A DNA stretch of 44,878 nt from Fidelibacterota bacterium (GCA_027021785.1 JALUTR010000183.1:1-44878), one strand, 5' to 3'; counted from the stretch's first letter, positions 34,514 through 42,860 are shown. Notes: a model not told the origin generated them from the letters alone. Translations and numbers: made by a program.

Positions 34514-36460
34514 TTAGTTATGGGATAGTTCGATTTTGGCGTTCCGTTTTGAAACGCGGATATATCCCTGCATTTCCTGGTGTAAGGCAGAGCAGAAATC
34601 CGTGCAATAGAATGGATATACCCCCGGTTCCTTCGGTTCCCAGGTCAGCGTTCTGGTTTCACCCGGCATAATTAACAGTTCAGCGTTATTGGCGCCGATA
34701 ACCGCAAATCCGTGGGGGATATCCCAATCCTGTTCCAGGTTGGTAATATGGAAGTAAACCTTATCCCCAACTTTCACACCCTCGATATTATCCGGGGCAA
34801 AGTGCGTTCGAATCGTCGACATATACACGTGAACTTCCTTGCCCTTCCGTTCCACGCGTCGCTCTTTCTCGGATTTAATCGCATAGGGGTTCGTGTTGTT
34901 TTCCAGTTTATAGATTTTGGTGGTTTTATTCATCAGGATCTCAGCCGGAATCGCCTGGGCATAATGCGGTTCTCCGACGGTTGGGAAATCCAGCAACAGT
35001 TTCATTTTCTCACCGGAGATATCTATCAACTGCGCAGCGTGTGATAGTTCGGGACCCACAGGTAAATAGCGATCCTTTGTCATTTTATTTAAGGCGATCA
35101 CATATTTACCCCACGGTTTACGACTATCACCACCGGGGATTGACAAGTGTCCGATGGAATAGTAAGTCGGTATTCGGTCAACGACTTCCCAGGTACCGAT
35201 TTTCCACTTAACAATTTCGGAAGAAATAAAAGCGGAAGTGTAGGCATAGCCTTTTCCGTCGAATTCCGTGTGGAGTGGTCCCAGGCCGCAATTCGTTACT
35301 TCGCCGGCCAGGATGGCATTATAGTCCAGAACGGGAATACCGTTAACTTCCCCGGAGAACTTTTTATTCTCGATTGCTTTCAACATTTTCGAAAATGAAT
35401 GCACCGGAATAACCGCCGCCAGTTTACCACCGGCGGCAATGTACTCGCCGCTTGGGTCAACATCCACACCGTGAGGCGATTTGGGAGTCGGCAGGTAGTA
35501 AATCAAGCCCGGACACTCCTCTGGAATGAGCACTTTGACCGATTTCTTTTCGTTGGAAACGACGGAACGGGTTCCTTCATCCAGGTAATTATCGAAATAC
35601 CGGACCGGCATTTCCCGCGCCTTCCCTTCGGCAATATATTTTTCCGCCAGTTTCCAGTTTACCGCGGCAACAAAATCCTTGTCGTTTTGGGACGCATTTA
35701 CTTCAAGCAGTTCGCTTGCCTGTTCGGAGTTATAACAGGTGAAGAAAGTCCAGCCATGGGATGGGCCTTTACCGGAATGCGACAAATCGTAGTCAAAACC
35801 CGGAACCAATATCTGGAAAGCAATGTCCATCCGTCCGGTCTCCTGGTCCACTTTGATAAAGGTAAGCGTGCCCTTAAAGTTTTCCTTATAACTGCTGATC
35901 GGGACATCTTCCTGAGGAATGGGGACGCTGAAACGTGTGGCGGCAATAACATATTCGGTATTCATTGTTACGAACGGAGAGGCATGATTCCCCCCGGAAT
36001 TGGGGATTTCGATTATTTCTTCGGTCTCAAAAGTCGACAGATCGATACGCGCAACGCGGGGGGTATTGTTCGCGTTAATAAAAACCCAACGACCATCGGG
36101 AACGCCATCCGTCTGGGAAAGCTCAGGATGATGCGCATCATCCCAGGGAATAAATCCGTAGGATGTTTTCAGCATATCCTTGGTTTCTTCGGAAAATCCG
36201 TAACCGTTTTCCGGGGACACGGAAAAAACGGGGATGATCTTAAACAGGCGTCCCGAAGGCAAGCCGTATACTGACAGTTGACCGTTAAAGCCTCCGGATA
36301 TGAAACTGTAAAATTCATCATATTCCCCCGGGGCTACGTACACTTTCGACGCTACCTCCGCATCTCCAATAACCTGTTTCTTGCCGGTACAACCCACCAG
36401 TATTATAAGCGCAACAACAGCCAAAATAAAACCGGCCCGAAGGTTACTCTTTTTGTTCAT
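34514..36460 (-). CDS. nosZ: Nitrous oxide reductase, clade II (Sec-type), probable lipoprotein
   Basis: A 648-residue enzyme reducing N2O to N2 outside the inner membrane. The signal is Sec-type and ends in a lipobox (IILVGCTGKK), not twin-arginine, which marks clade II. The seven-bladed propeller carries CuZ histidines in WDDAHHPELSQTDG, GGNHASPF, DLSHSGKGPSHGW, SPHGVDVD, GPLHTEFD and SIGHLSIPGGD. The C-terminal cupredoxin domain has the CuA site: IPHGFAV, then CTDFCSALHQEMQGYIRV. AGGAGG lies 7 bases before ATG. Upstream are a cytochrome c and Rrf2 regulator; maturation genes follow. Confidence 0.97.
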   Translation of the reverse strand: MNKKSNLRAGFILAVVALIILVGCTGKKQVIGDAEVASKVYVAPGEYDEFYSFISGGFNGQLSVYGLPSGRLFKIIPVFSVSPENGYGFSEETKDMLKTSYGFIPWDDAHHPELSQTDGVPDGRWVFINANNTPRVARIDLSTFETEEIIEIPNSGGNHASPFVTMNTEYVIAATRFSVPIPQEDVPISSYKENFKGTLTFIKVDQETGRMDIAFQILVPGFDYDLSHSGKGPSHGWTFFTCYNSEQASELLEVNASQNDKDFVAAVNWKLAEKYIAEGKAREMPVRYFDNYLDEGTRSVVSNEKKSVKVLIPEECPGLIYYLPTPKSPHGVDVDPSGEYIAAGGKLAAVIPVHSFSKMLKAIENKKFSGEVNGIPVLDYNAILAGEVTNCGLGPLHTEFDGKGYAYTSAFISSEIVKWKIGTWEVVDRIPTYYSIGHLSIPGGDSRKPWGKYVIALNKMTKDRYLPVGPELSHAAQLIDISGEKMKLLLDFPTVGEPHYAQAIPAEILMNKTTKIYKLENNTNPYAIKSEKERRVERKGKEVHVYMSTIRTHFAPDNIEGVKVGDKVYFHITNLEQDWDIPHGFAVIGANNAELLIMPGETRTLTWEPKEPGVYPFYCTDFCSALHQEMQGYIRVSKRNAKIELSHN

Positions 36461-36527
36461 TTGTTGACCTCCTATTTTCTCATTTTCTGATTTATACTAA
36501 TGATTCCTCATCAATTTTACGGAACCT

Positions 36528-36980
36528 TTAATCCTGCTGATCGATTGACCGGAAATATTCCAGCACGGAGCGTGCTTCCTCCCGGGTAACATTTTGGAAT
36601 GTCATGGGAATATAATACTCCGCTAACAATTTTTTGACCTCCGGGTGTTTCTTCACCATTTCATCCGGATTCAGGATCATATTCATGATAAACTCGGGTT
36701 TGCGTCGTTCGGTAACTCCTTTCAGGGGCGGACCAACGAGACGAGCATCGATTTTATGACAAGCCGAACATTTCAGTTCGAATACACTCTTCCCTTTTGC
36801 CGCTAAACCGGCATCAATCGGATTAAGCGTGACCGACTTCACCGGTCCAATTCCTTTTTCAAGTTGTTCCTTTGTCAGGCCGCTCGTCGTAAGGCTTGAT
36901 TTGGGTTCCGGAACTTTTTCCTTACTGCATCCGGCGAAAAGAATGACAACGGACAATATCCCCAATAATGTTTTAATCAT
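36528..36980 (-). CDS. Monohaem cytochrome c lipoprotein, probable electron donor to NosZ
   Basis: A 150-residue lipoprotein (LFAGCSKEK lipobox). It has one haem c site, FELKCSACHKID, and a likely axial Met in YIPMTFQNV, so it is a class I cytochrome c. A linker of about 45 residues separates the lipid anchor from the haem domain, giving reach in the periplasm. It lies immediately upstream of nosZ (67 bases) and overlaps the Rrf2 gene by 8 bases. It probably passes electrons to the CuA site of NosZ (inference from position). Some clade II clusters encode NosC cytochromes in this role. Confidence 0.92.
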   Translation of the reverse strand: MIKTLLGILSVVILFAGCSKEKVPEPKSSLTTSGLTKEQLEKGIGPVKSVTLNPIDAGLAAKGKSVFELKCSACHKIDARLVGPPLKGVTERRKPEFIMNMILNPDEMVKKHPEVKKLLAEYYIPMTFQNVTREEARSVLEYFRSIDQQD

Positions 36981-37428
36981 TCAAATTTCCTTTCTTTTGT
37001 TTTTGAGATAAACGACCCATGGGATAATGTTCACGCATTTCTTCCAGCGTAATTTCATTAAACAGTCGTTTTAATCTCAACATGGTATCTTCCCAATATT
37101 CATGCACCGGACAGGGGTCACCGTCGCCGCATTCGCCTAAACCCAACATACATTTGTCAAACAGACCCCCCCCCTCAATTGGCGCTACTATATCGATCAG
37201 GCGAATACCATCGGAATTTTGTTTCAGTGTAACACCACCATTGGGTCCGGTGTAAGATTCAAGAATACCGGCCTGGATTAATTTTTGAGCAACTTTTGTC
37301 AACTGATAGAAAGAAACCCCCAACTCCGGAGCTATTTTACGTAAACGAATATAATGACAATTATCCCCTTCTTTCAAAAGGTAGAATATCAACCGGATTG
37401 CATATTCCGATGTCTTGGAGAGAAACAA
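36973..37428 (-). CDS. Rrf2-family Fe-S transcription regulator heading the nos operon
   Basis: A 151-residue Rrf2 protein. The winged helix covers about 1-65 (SEYAIRLIFYLL ... LTKVAQKLIQAGILESYTGPNGG). The cluster-binding loop is DKCMLGLGECGDGDPCPVH, with C-x6-C-x5-C spacing, so it probably binds an Fe-S cluster and may sense NO or redox state like NsrR. The ORF starts at TTG with no clear Shine-Dalgarno; a paralogue at 42 kb also begins with TTG at the same aligned residue. It overlaps the cytochrome gene and lies 31 bases from a perfect palindrome, a likely autoregulatory site. Confidence 0.92.
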   Translation of the reverse strand: MFLSKTSEYAIRLIFYLLKEGDNCHYIRLRKIAPELGVSFYQLTKVAQKLIQAGILESYTGPNGGVTLKQNSDGIRLIDIVAPIEGGGLFDKCMLGLGECGDGDPCPVHEYWEDTMLRLKRLFNEITLEEMREHYPMGRLSQKQKKGNLND

Positions 37429-37458
37429 GCAGAACGATTATTATGAATTAAGAGTCAT

Positions 37459-37481
37459 AGTTCATAAATATATTATGAACT
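37459..37481 (-). promoter_or_regulatory. Perfect palindromic operator overlapping the nos operon promoter
   Basis: AGTTCATAA, five-base spacer ATATA, TTATGAACT: 9-bp perfect arms. On the minus strand a possible -35 (TTGCAA, 37499-37494) and -10 (TAATAT, 37475-37470) are 18 bases apart, so the palindrome would cover the -10. It lies just before the Rrf2 start. NsrR-type sites are likewise AT-rich palindromes. Otherwise 37429-37745 has no gene. Confidence 0.6.
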
Positions 37482-37745
37482 CCACTGCCGTGGTTGCAAG
37501 AACTTTTTTGTTGTTATCCAATCGATCCTGAGTTAATACCGTTTGATTTCCGGCAGGTATATATTGCAAACAAATCCATAATTATTTGTGTTCGTTATAA
37601 TAACCGAACAGATACTTTTTACCCTTATATTTCAATTTTTAATTCCTGGTACTCTGGTATTAATGATCCTGGGGGAAACAAGAAAATGGTATTACATCAC
37701 CACGGCGCGACTGCAATATCAGGATGAAACTCTTTACGGAATATT

Positions 37746-38741
37746 TTACAGCAATTTTGTTTGATATATATCATGAATCCGTAACAGACCGATACATGTT
37801 TTCCCATCGGTATCGACCACCGGTAAAACAGATATTTGCGAAGACCGGTCTTCCATGAGTGATACGGCGTCCTGTAATCGGGCATGGCCCGAAATGGCGA
37901 TGGGATTGGCGGTCATCGCTTCTTCCACCCTGGTCGTTTTAATGTCCCGGTTGGAGACCAGGCAACGTCGTAAATCCCCCTCGGTAATGATGCCCTTCAG
38001 AATTTGCCCTTTGGCCAATACCAAAGCAGCCCCTTGCGGCTTTTCGGTCATCAATATCACGGCTTCCATCAAACTCAAATCCGGTGTTACCTGGGCAACC
38101 CGTCGTAACGGTTGCATGATATCCTTCACGGTTAACTTTAACCGGTGACCCAGATTGCCACCGGGATGAAACCGGGCAAAATCATCCTGGTTGAATTCCT
38201 TTGCGGTCATTAATACCGCCGCTAAAGCATCGCCGATCGCCAGGGTTAATGTCGTACTGGATGTGGGGACCAATCCCAGGGGATCAGCCTCTGTTGAAAC
38301 AGAAGCGTCCAAAACCACGTCGACCTTTTGGGCAACCGGGGATTTCGGATTCCCGACGATACCAATGAGGGGTGACCGGAATTCGCGCAAAATGGGAATG
38401 ACTTTCATTACCTCTTCGGTACTGCCGCTCTTCGATATTAAAATGGTCGGATCACCCGGGAGATAAATACCCAAATCGCCGTGTAACGCTTCCGCCGCAT
38501 TCAGAAAAACCGCCGGAGTTCCCGTACTGCATAAGGTTCCCGCTATCTTCTGTCCAATTAAACCGGACTTCCCCATCCCGCATATCACCAGTTTCCCCGA
38601 GTGTTTTAATATTATCTTCGCCGCTGCGATTACACTTTGTTCTATGCGCTTCGCCGCGTGCAGAAGTTCTTCGGCTTCGGCGGTAATTATCCGGGAGGCA
38701 ATGCCGGACAGAGTGGAAACGTCAACTTTTTTATTTTTCAC
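37746..38741 (-). CDS. kdsD: Arabinose-5-phosphate isomerase, KpsF/GutQ family
   Basis: A 331-residue enzyme converting ribulose-5-phosphate to arabinose-5-phosphate, the first step of Kdo synthesis for lipopolysaccharide. The SIS domain (about 35-180) has CGMGKSGLIGQKIAGTLCST, AEALHGDLG and ISKSGSTEEVMKVIP. Two CBS domains follow (about 205-330: VKDIMQPL ... VEEAMTANPIAIS). Length fits the family. Its presence supports a Gram-negative outer membrane. It is an isolated gene between the Rrf2/nos operon and the rhodanese gene. Confidence 0.94.
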   Translation of the reverse strand: MKNKKVDVSTLSGIASRIITAEAEELLHAAKRIEQSVIAAAKIILKHSGKLVICGMGKSGLIGQKIAGTLCSTGTPAVFLNAAEALHGDLGIYLPGDPTILISKSGSTEEVMKVIPILREFRSPLIGIVGNPKSPVAQKVDVVLDASVSTEADPLGLVPTSSTTLTLAIGDALAAVLMTAKEFNQDDFARFHPGGNLGHRLKLTVKDIMQPLRRVAQVTPDLSLMEAVILMTEKPQGAALVLAKGQILKGIITEGDLRRCLVSNRDIKTTRVEEAMTANPIAISGHARLQDAVSLMEDRSSQISVLPVVDTDGKTCIGLLRIHDIYQTKLL

Positions 38742-38888
38742 GTAACGTAGCGGTTTAATAAGACCATCGAATTGGTGTGATATTACTTACAACAACGGTA
38801 AAAATGCCATGAAAGAAAACCGAATGTCAGGAAAAATAAAGACTGAAAATTTAGCCTCCCGTCAAGGATGGGGAGAATAGTTTGAAAT

Positions 38889-38930
38889 ATCCAGGAACCA
38901 GGGGCCAATCCCCCAACCGGCGGACTTTAC
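38889..38930. repeat. Dispersed heptad/CCGGCGG repeat
   Basis: CCAGGAA, CCAGGGG, CCAATCC, CCCAACC followed by GGCGGA: degenerate heptads next to the CCAACCGGCGG word shared with 30.6, 40.8 and 42.5 kb. It lies just downstream of the rhodanese gene. Confidence 0.55.
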
Positions 38931-38941
38931 ATTACAACAAG

Positions 38942-39640
38942 CTACCGTTCATAGGGTAAGTCGTTTCGCTGCCAGCCTAAAAAGCCGTCCCGCATGTTGT
39001 AAATACGATTAAAACCATTATCAATGAGGATCTTGGAGGCTACGGTACTGCGATTCCCGGAGCGGCAATACACCAATATATCCTGGTTTTTAAATTCCGA
39101 AAGCTCGTTAATTCGCGACTGTAATTCCTGAACAGGGATTAACGTCGCGTCACTAATATGACCCTGCTCATATTCCGGAACGGTTCTGACATCGAGAATA
39201 AGAGGCTGAATGTTTTCGATTAATTCGACCGCCTGCCGGGAATCGATCTCCTGATAATTCGGCTGGTCAAAATTGATAACCTCAACCTCTCCACTGACGG
39301 TTCCCAGGGTGAAGGGAAACCGGCCGGACTTTTTCATCTTAAAATAGGGCGCCGCCGCGGGATCCGCAGGGATTAACTTACTTACGTTCAGGCCCGGAAT
39401 GCGTAACTCCATTTCGGTCCCCTGGTTGAACCTGAATTTGATATAGTCGCCCCGATACACCGTAAAATGCGGATTCTTTTCCTCCGGTTTTATCGTAAGA
39501 ACTCGATATCCCCGGATTATTTCACCCGACACTTTTTTGGTTGCCCGCGATGCGGAATTACCACCATTTGCGTCGGAACAACTGTAAAAACCGATTACAA
39601 CGCCAATTAACAGCAATCCCATAATCTTAACTTCACGCAT
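38942..39640 (-). CDS. Exported lipoprotein with cupredoxin-like domain and C-terminal rhodanese
   Basis: A 232-residue lipoprotein (VIGFYSCSDA lipobox). Residues ~38-125 look like a cupredoxin beta-sandwich (HFTVYRGDYIKFRF ... GRFPFTLGTVSGEVEVINF), but the Cys and His copper ligands expected near the end of such a domain are absent. The C-terminal ~100 residues are a rhodanese domain with LILDVRTVPEYEQGHI and the active-site loop VYCRSGNRST. It probably handles sulfane sulfur in the periplasm. An OsmC-like protein gene lies 41 bases upstream on the same strand. Its nearness to nos could suggest a sulfur supply for CuZ, but that is speculation. Confidence 0.87.
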   Translation of the reverse strand: MREVKIMGLLLIGVVIGFYSCSDANGGNSASRATKKVSGEIIRGYRVLTIKPEEKNPHFTVYRGDYIKFRFNQGTEMELRIPGLNVSKLIPADPAAAPYFKMKKSGRFPFTLGTVSGEVEVINFDQPNYQEIDSRQAVELIENIQPLILDVRTVPEYEQGHISDATLIPVQELQSRINELSEFKNQDILVYCRSGNRSTVASKILIDNGFNRIYNMRDGFLGWQRNDLPYER

Positions 39641-39680
39641 TAATATTCCTTCCTCTCTGATCCCTTTAACCCGGTCCCAA

Positions 39681-40070
39681 TCAAGTCGTAACGACCGTGA
39701 AACGTGGTGGATTTTCCAGGTGTTTTTTTACGGTACACAGTTCCGCTGCTTTCACGATGGCATTTTTATATTTCTTCGGAAAGTCCGACGGAAGATTGAT
39801 TTCCAGTCGTACCCGGTCGATTAAATTTGATTCAGGATCTTTTACAACGGATTGAATGACTTCAATACCTTCCGTGCTGATCCCACGTTGTTGACAAAAG
39901 CCCAGAACGTATATCCCCGCACATGTCCCGATGGATGCTACGAACAAATCAAACGGCGCCGGATCGGTTCCGCCGCCCCCTTCCTTTACCGGCTGATCGG
40001 TCCTGATCGTGAACTCCTTATATTCAGCATAGACTTTTTTCCCGCCCGGGAAGTAAATACGCATTTTCAT
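39681..40070 (-). CDS. OsmC/YhfA-like protein
   Basis: A 129-residue protein of the OsmC fold. The two family Cys are present: ASIGTCAGIYVLGFCQQRG and AAELCTVKKHLENPPRF. The GGGGTDPAPFDLFVASIGTC stretch is the usual entry to the central helix. OsmC/Ohr proteins reduce organic hydroperoxides through this Cys pair; this YhfA-like branch is less well defined and could handle sulfur or peroxide stress. It lies upstream of the rhodanese lipoprotein on the same strand, and divergent from thioredoxin across 130 bases, so the three may form a thiol-stress group. Confidence 0.9.
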   Translation of the reverse strand: MKMRIYFPGGKKVYAEYKEFTIRTDQPVKEGGGGTDPAPFDLFVASIGTCAGIYVLGFCQQRGISTEGIEVIQSVVKDPESNLIDRVRLEINLPSDFPKKYKNAIVKAAELCTVKKHLENPPRFTVVTT

Positions 40071-40200
40071 CTCAAATCCTTATCAAAATAGTACGTTAAT
40101 TAGATGAAACCCAAAAACGATGGTAACAAAATTATTATAAATTGTAACCGATTCGTTTTTATTGCATCTACTCAATATAATATTACTCGGAGATAAAATA

Positions 40201-40560
40201 ATGGTAGAATATTTAACAAAGGAATCCTTTAAGGAAAAAGTGTTCAATTACGAAGAAAACAAGGAAGAATGGAAATTCGAAGGGAATTTACCCTGCATCA
40301 TTGATTTTTACGCGGACTGGTGCGGACCGTGCAAGATGGTGGCTCCCATTCTTGATGAACTGGCCGGTGAATACGAAGGTAAAATGAACGTTTACAAAGT
40401 CGATACCGAGGCCGAGCGGGAACTGGCGGCTATATTCGGGATCAGGAGTATCCCCACGATGTTGTTTGTTCCACTTAATGATAAACCCCGGATGTCCGTC
40501 GGCGCATTGCCGAAAGAAAATCTTAAACAAGTCATAAACGACCTACTCGGCGTGACCTGA
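40201..40560 (+). CDS. Thioredoxin
   Basis: Start placed at ATG 40201, because CGGAG lies 8 bases upstream; the track's earlier Met lacks such a site. This gives 119 residues. The active site is YADWCGPCKMVAPIL, and the conserved cis-Pro is in IRSIPTMLFV. An N-terminal insertion (NYEENKEEWKFEG) makes it slightly longer than classic ~108-residue thioredoxins, a form common in Bacteroidota. There is no signal peptide, so it reduces cytoplasmic disulfides. It ends in a strong terminator. Confidence 0.94.
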   Translation: MVEYLTKESFKEKVFNYEENKEEWKFEGNLPCIIDFYADWCGPCKMVAPILDELAGEYEGKMNVYKVDTEAERELAAIFGIRSIPTMLFVPLNDKPRMSVGALPKENLKQVINDLLGVT

Positions 40561-40584
40561 CCTCTATCGCTTTTATCAAATTCA

Positions 40585-40620
40585 CCCCGATTCCCTCCTT
40601 AAGGGAATCGGGGGTTTTTT
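40585..40620 (+). terminator. Rho-independent terminator after thioredoxin
   Basis: A perfect 12-bp stem, CCCCGATTCCCT and AGGGAATCGGGG, with a CCTTA loop, followed by TTTTTT. It starts 24 bases after the thioredoxin stop codon. Confidence 0.92.
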
Positions 40621-40784
40621 ATTCTGATCCAAATCCATGCACCCATAAATATTTCGGGGAATTTATTCGCTGTCAATAATCCCGTATTTTTCGGAATAGG
40701 CAAACAGAATCAGGTAAACCGGACCGGTAATGAATATAGCTTAAAACCATTGGCGGGGTTTTCTTTATTCGTACTTTCCCCACC

Positions 40785-40885
40785 CTCCGGCGGATTGGTT
40801 TCCCGACATCCGTCGGTCCGCCTTGCGGACTCGCTTCGCTCAACTTGGTTCCTGGTTCTTGGTTCTTTCTATCAGCGGATTGGTT
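40785..40885. repeat. Dispersed CCGGCGGATTGG and heptad repeat
   Basis: CTCCGGCGGATTGGTTTCCC, then CTCGCTTCGCTCAACTTGG, then heptads TTGGTTC, CTGGTTC, TTGGTTC and AGCGGATTGG. It is the reverse-complement form of the words at 30.6 and 38.9 kb. It lies in the gap between the thioredoxin terminator and the end of the PAP2 gene; nothing else is seen in 40621-40907. Confidence 0.6.
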
Positions 40886-40907
40886 TTCGCTACAGTGGTA
40901 ATTCGAC

Positions 40908-41654
40908 TTATAGCGGGATACTTAACTCCAATAACAATCCATCTCCTGTTGACTGCACAACCGTAAGATATTGTTTCCGATATTGAAGTGCGAACCCGCG
41001 ACCGATGACGGTACCCAATCCCGCGCCGAAGATGACATCACTTAAATAATGCTTATTATCGTTAATTCGGCTGACAGCCACCACCGCTGCCACGAGATAA
41101 GCCGGAACCCCGATTTTAGGTCCGTACAATTCGTTAAATACGGTAGCCACGGTAAAACTGTGGGAAGTATGTCCGGAGGGAAAAGAACGGCGATCGCTTT
41201 TGTCCGGTCTTTGCCGGCCCACCGATCGTTTCAACAAATCGGTAGCCACACCGTTAGTCGCTAAAGTCAGAAAGGCGTAACCCATCCGGGACAATGTCTT
41301 CTCCCGCGAATCCCCTTGCGCTATGCCTGTTGCGGCGATGGCCGATAACAATGTCCAGTGCGCCCATTGGCCACCATAAAGATCACCGAAACGGGACAAA
41401 TCAGCCGGTAAAAGACCCTGACTCCGTGCGTAGTCCATCACCTTACCGTCAACAGACAGGGCCCCCAGGGTCAATAAGGAAACGGAACCAATGATTTTCA
41501 GGTTCGACCGGTCCGAAAAAGTGTGCCTGATCCCCCCGGATGTGAATTCCGTTGCATCGTAGATAAGGGCGCGGAGGGAATGATCACCACTTTGGCTGTA
41601 CCCCACGTTAAGGACCAAAATGAACAGACAGAGACTTATTATTTTTCGCCGCAT
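40908..41654 (-). CDS. PAP2-family membrane phosphatase
   Basis: A 248-residue protein with a signal/first helix (MRRKIISLCLFILVLNVGYS) and several membrane segments. The acid phosphatase triad is complete: KRSVGRQRPDK (KxxxxxxRP), FPSGHTSHSF (PSGH) and SRINDNKHYLSDV (SRxxxxxHxxxD). It removes phosphate from a lipid pyrophosphate, phosphatidate or similar substrate at the periplasmic face; undecaprenyl-pyrophosphate recycling or lipid A trimming are possibilities. It is divergent from the second Rrf2 gene. Confidence 0.92.
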   Translation of the reverse strand: MRRKIISLCLFILVLNVGYSQSGDHSLRALIYDATEFTSGGIRHTFSDRSNLKIIGSVSLLTLGALSVDGKVMDYARSQGLLPADLSRFGDLYGGQWAHWTLLSAIAATGIAQGDSREKTLSRMGYAFLTLATNGVATDLLKRSVGRQRPDKSDRRSFPSGHTSHSFTVATVFNELYGPKIGVPAYLVAAVVAVSRINDNKHYLSDVIFGAGLGTVIGRGFALQYRKQYLTVVQSTGDGLLLELSIPL

Positions 41655-41810
41655 ATTCCTGATGTGCTTCCAAAATATTTAATTAAGGAACAGGAGTTTA
41701 CGAAAAGATGCCCGACCCGGTGAAATGTTTTTATCCCTTCTGAACCCAACAAATTATTTTTTTAATCATTAATGCAGCTTCATTCCCCGGGAATAATTCC
41801 TCTGGTATTG

Positions 41811-41824
41811 CCGGTAATTACCGG
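41811..41824. promoter_or_regulatory. Palindrome between PAP2 and Rrf2 genes
   Basis: CCGGTAATTACCGG is a perfect 14-base palindrome in the 313-base divergent intergenic region, about 145 bases before the Rrf2 TTG start. It differs from the nos-side palindrome. It may be an operator, but chance is possible. Confidence 0.35.
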
Positions 41825-41967
41825 GTTAGTCCCGGTTGTATTTGTCAATATGAGCCCTTCATGTATGCCGGTCCAATCTGATCGTTGCAAATTATTTTTC
41901 AGATATGACCCGGGTTTTTGTAAACTTGGGTACCTCATAGAAACTATTTAGGAATCGTAACTCACAA

Positions 41968-42402
41968 TTGTTATTATCCAAATCATCCGAAAACGCCATC
42001 CGGTTGGTTTTTCATCTGATGAAAAATGAAAATAAGCATTTTTGCCGGATCAAAGTCATCGCCCGGGAGTTGGGCTTGCCTTATTTCCAATTAGCCAAAA
42101 TTGCCCAATCTTTAATTCAGAACGGGATACTTATTTCCCGGACCGGTCCCCGGGGTGGTGTTGCTTTAAATTCAGATCCTGAGAAACTCCACCTGATAGA
42201 TATCGTCAGCCCCTTCGAGCCGGAGAATTTTCTGGACCAATGTATTCTGGGGTTGGGTGTATGTGGTTCCCACAATCCCTGCCCGATCCATTACTATTGG
42301 AAGGAAACCAAAAAAAAAATAACCGAGATGTTTAACGAAAAAACATTACAGGATTTAAAGCACCAGGACCTGCTCGGGGAGATAAATAAAATAACTCCTT
42401 AA
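41968..42402 (+). CDS. Second Rrf2-family Fe-S regulator (paralogue of the nos regulator)
   Basis: A 144-residue protein that aligns end to end with the Rrf2 at 37 kb: SSENAIRLVFHLM, FQLAKIAQSLIQNGIL and TGPRGGVALN in the winged helix, and DQCILGLGVCGSHNPCPIHY with the same C-x6-C-x5-C spacing. Identity by eye is around 45 percent. It also starts at TTG at the equivalent residue; AGGA is 14 bases upstream. It has no co-directional partner gene, since repeats follow. It may co-regulate nos or respond to a related signal (NO or Fe-S status), by inference. Confidence 0.9.
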   Translation: MLLSKSSENAIRLVFHLMKNENKHFCRIKVIARELGLPYFQLAKIAQSLIQNGILISRTGPRGGVALNSDPEKLHLIDIVSPFEPENFLDQCILGLGVCGSHNPCPIHYYWKETKKKITEMFNEKTLQDLKHQDLLGEINKITP

Positions 42403-42559
42403 TTAATCCCCCACCTCTCGTATTATTTCCAACCAAAATCCATAGTACAAGCTGAAGAAGCGAAGAATTATAAATCCGCCGGTTGGCAAATGATGTGAAA
42501 ACAAAAGGAATGGTCGAAAGTACCCGATTCCACCCTGAAAAGAAAAAACCAATTAATCC

Positions 42560-42799
42560 CTCCAACACCATTTTCATTACCGGACCTAAAAATCCCCTCT
42601 GGAGGGGAACCGACGAAGTCGGAGGGGGGTGTGTAATGAGCGCTCCCTTTGGTGCATACTATCATTTACAATCCGGGCTCTGATAGATCGACTGAGTCCA
42701 TAGATGAAGATCAAACTGTAACGTGAAGGAATAATTTGATTTCAGTAATCCGTATTCTGCAATTTCCGTAACAAACAAAACATCGTTGGAAACACAATT
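42560..42799. repeat. Modular hairpin repeat, copy A (full length)
   Basis: Order of parts: CCAACACCATTTT, CGGACCTAAAAATC, the CCCCTC/GAGGGG hairpin, the CCGAC/GTCGG hairpin, GGGGGGTGTGTAATGAGCGC, then TAGATCGACTGAGTCCATAG and a tail CAGTAATCCGTATTCTGCAA ending in ACACAATTG. Copies B and C repeat this order with few changes. No ORF in 42403-43067 looks real. Confidence 0.85.
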
Positions 42800-42814
42800 G
42801 CCCTGCACACACCC

Positions 42815-42860
42815 CGCCCCGATTCGGATCGGGGCGCCCCTCTTTTTAGAGGGGATCGGC
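42815..42860. repeat. Partial, rearranged repeat hairpins
   Basis: CCCCGA/TCGGGG hairpin (CCCCGATTCGGATCGGGG) followed by CCCCTC and GAGGGG arms around TTTTTA. The modules resemble those of copies A-C, in inverted order, directly after copy A. Confidence 0.5.

Noticed and set aside
35399-36274. 291-aa plus-strand ORF
   Set aside because: Antisense shadow of nosZ; no domain, and the opposite frame is an unmistakable nitrous oxide reductase.
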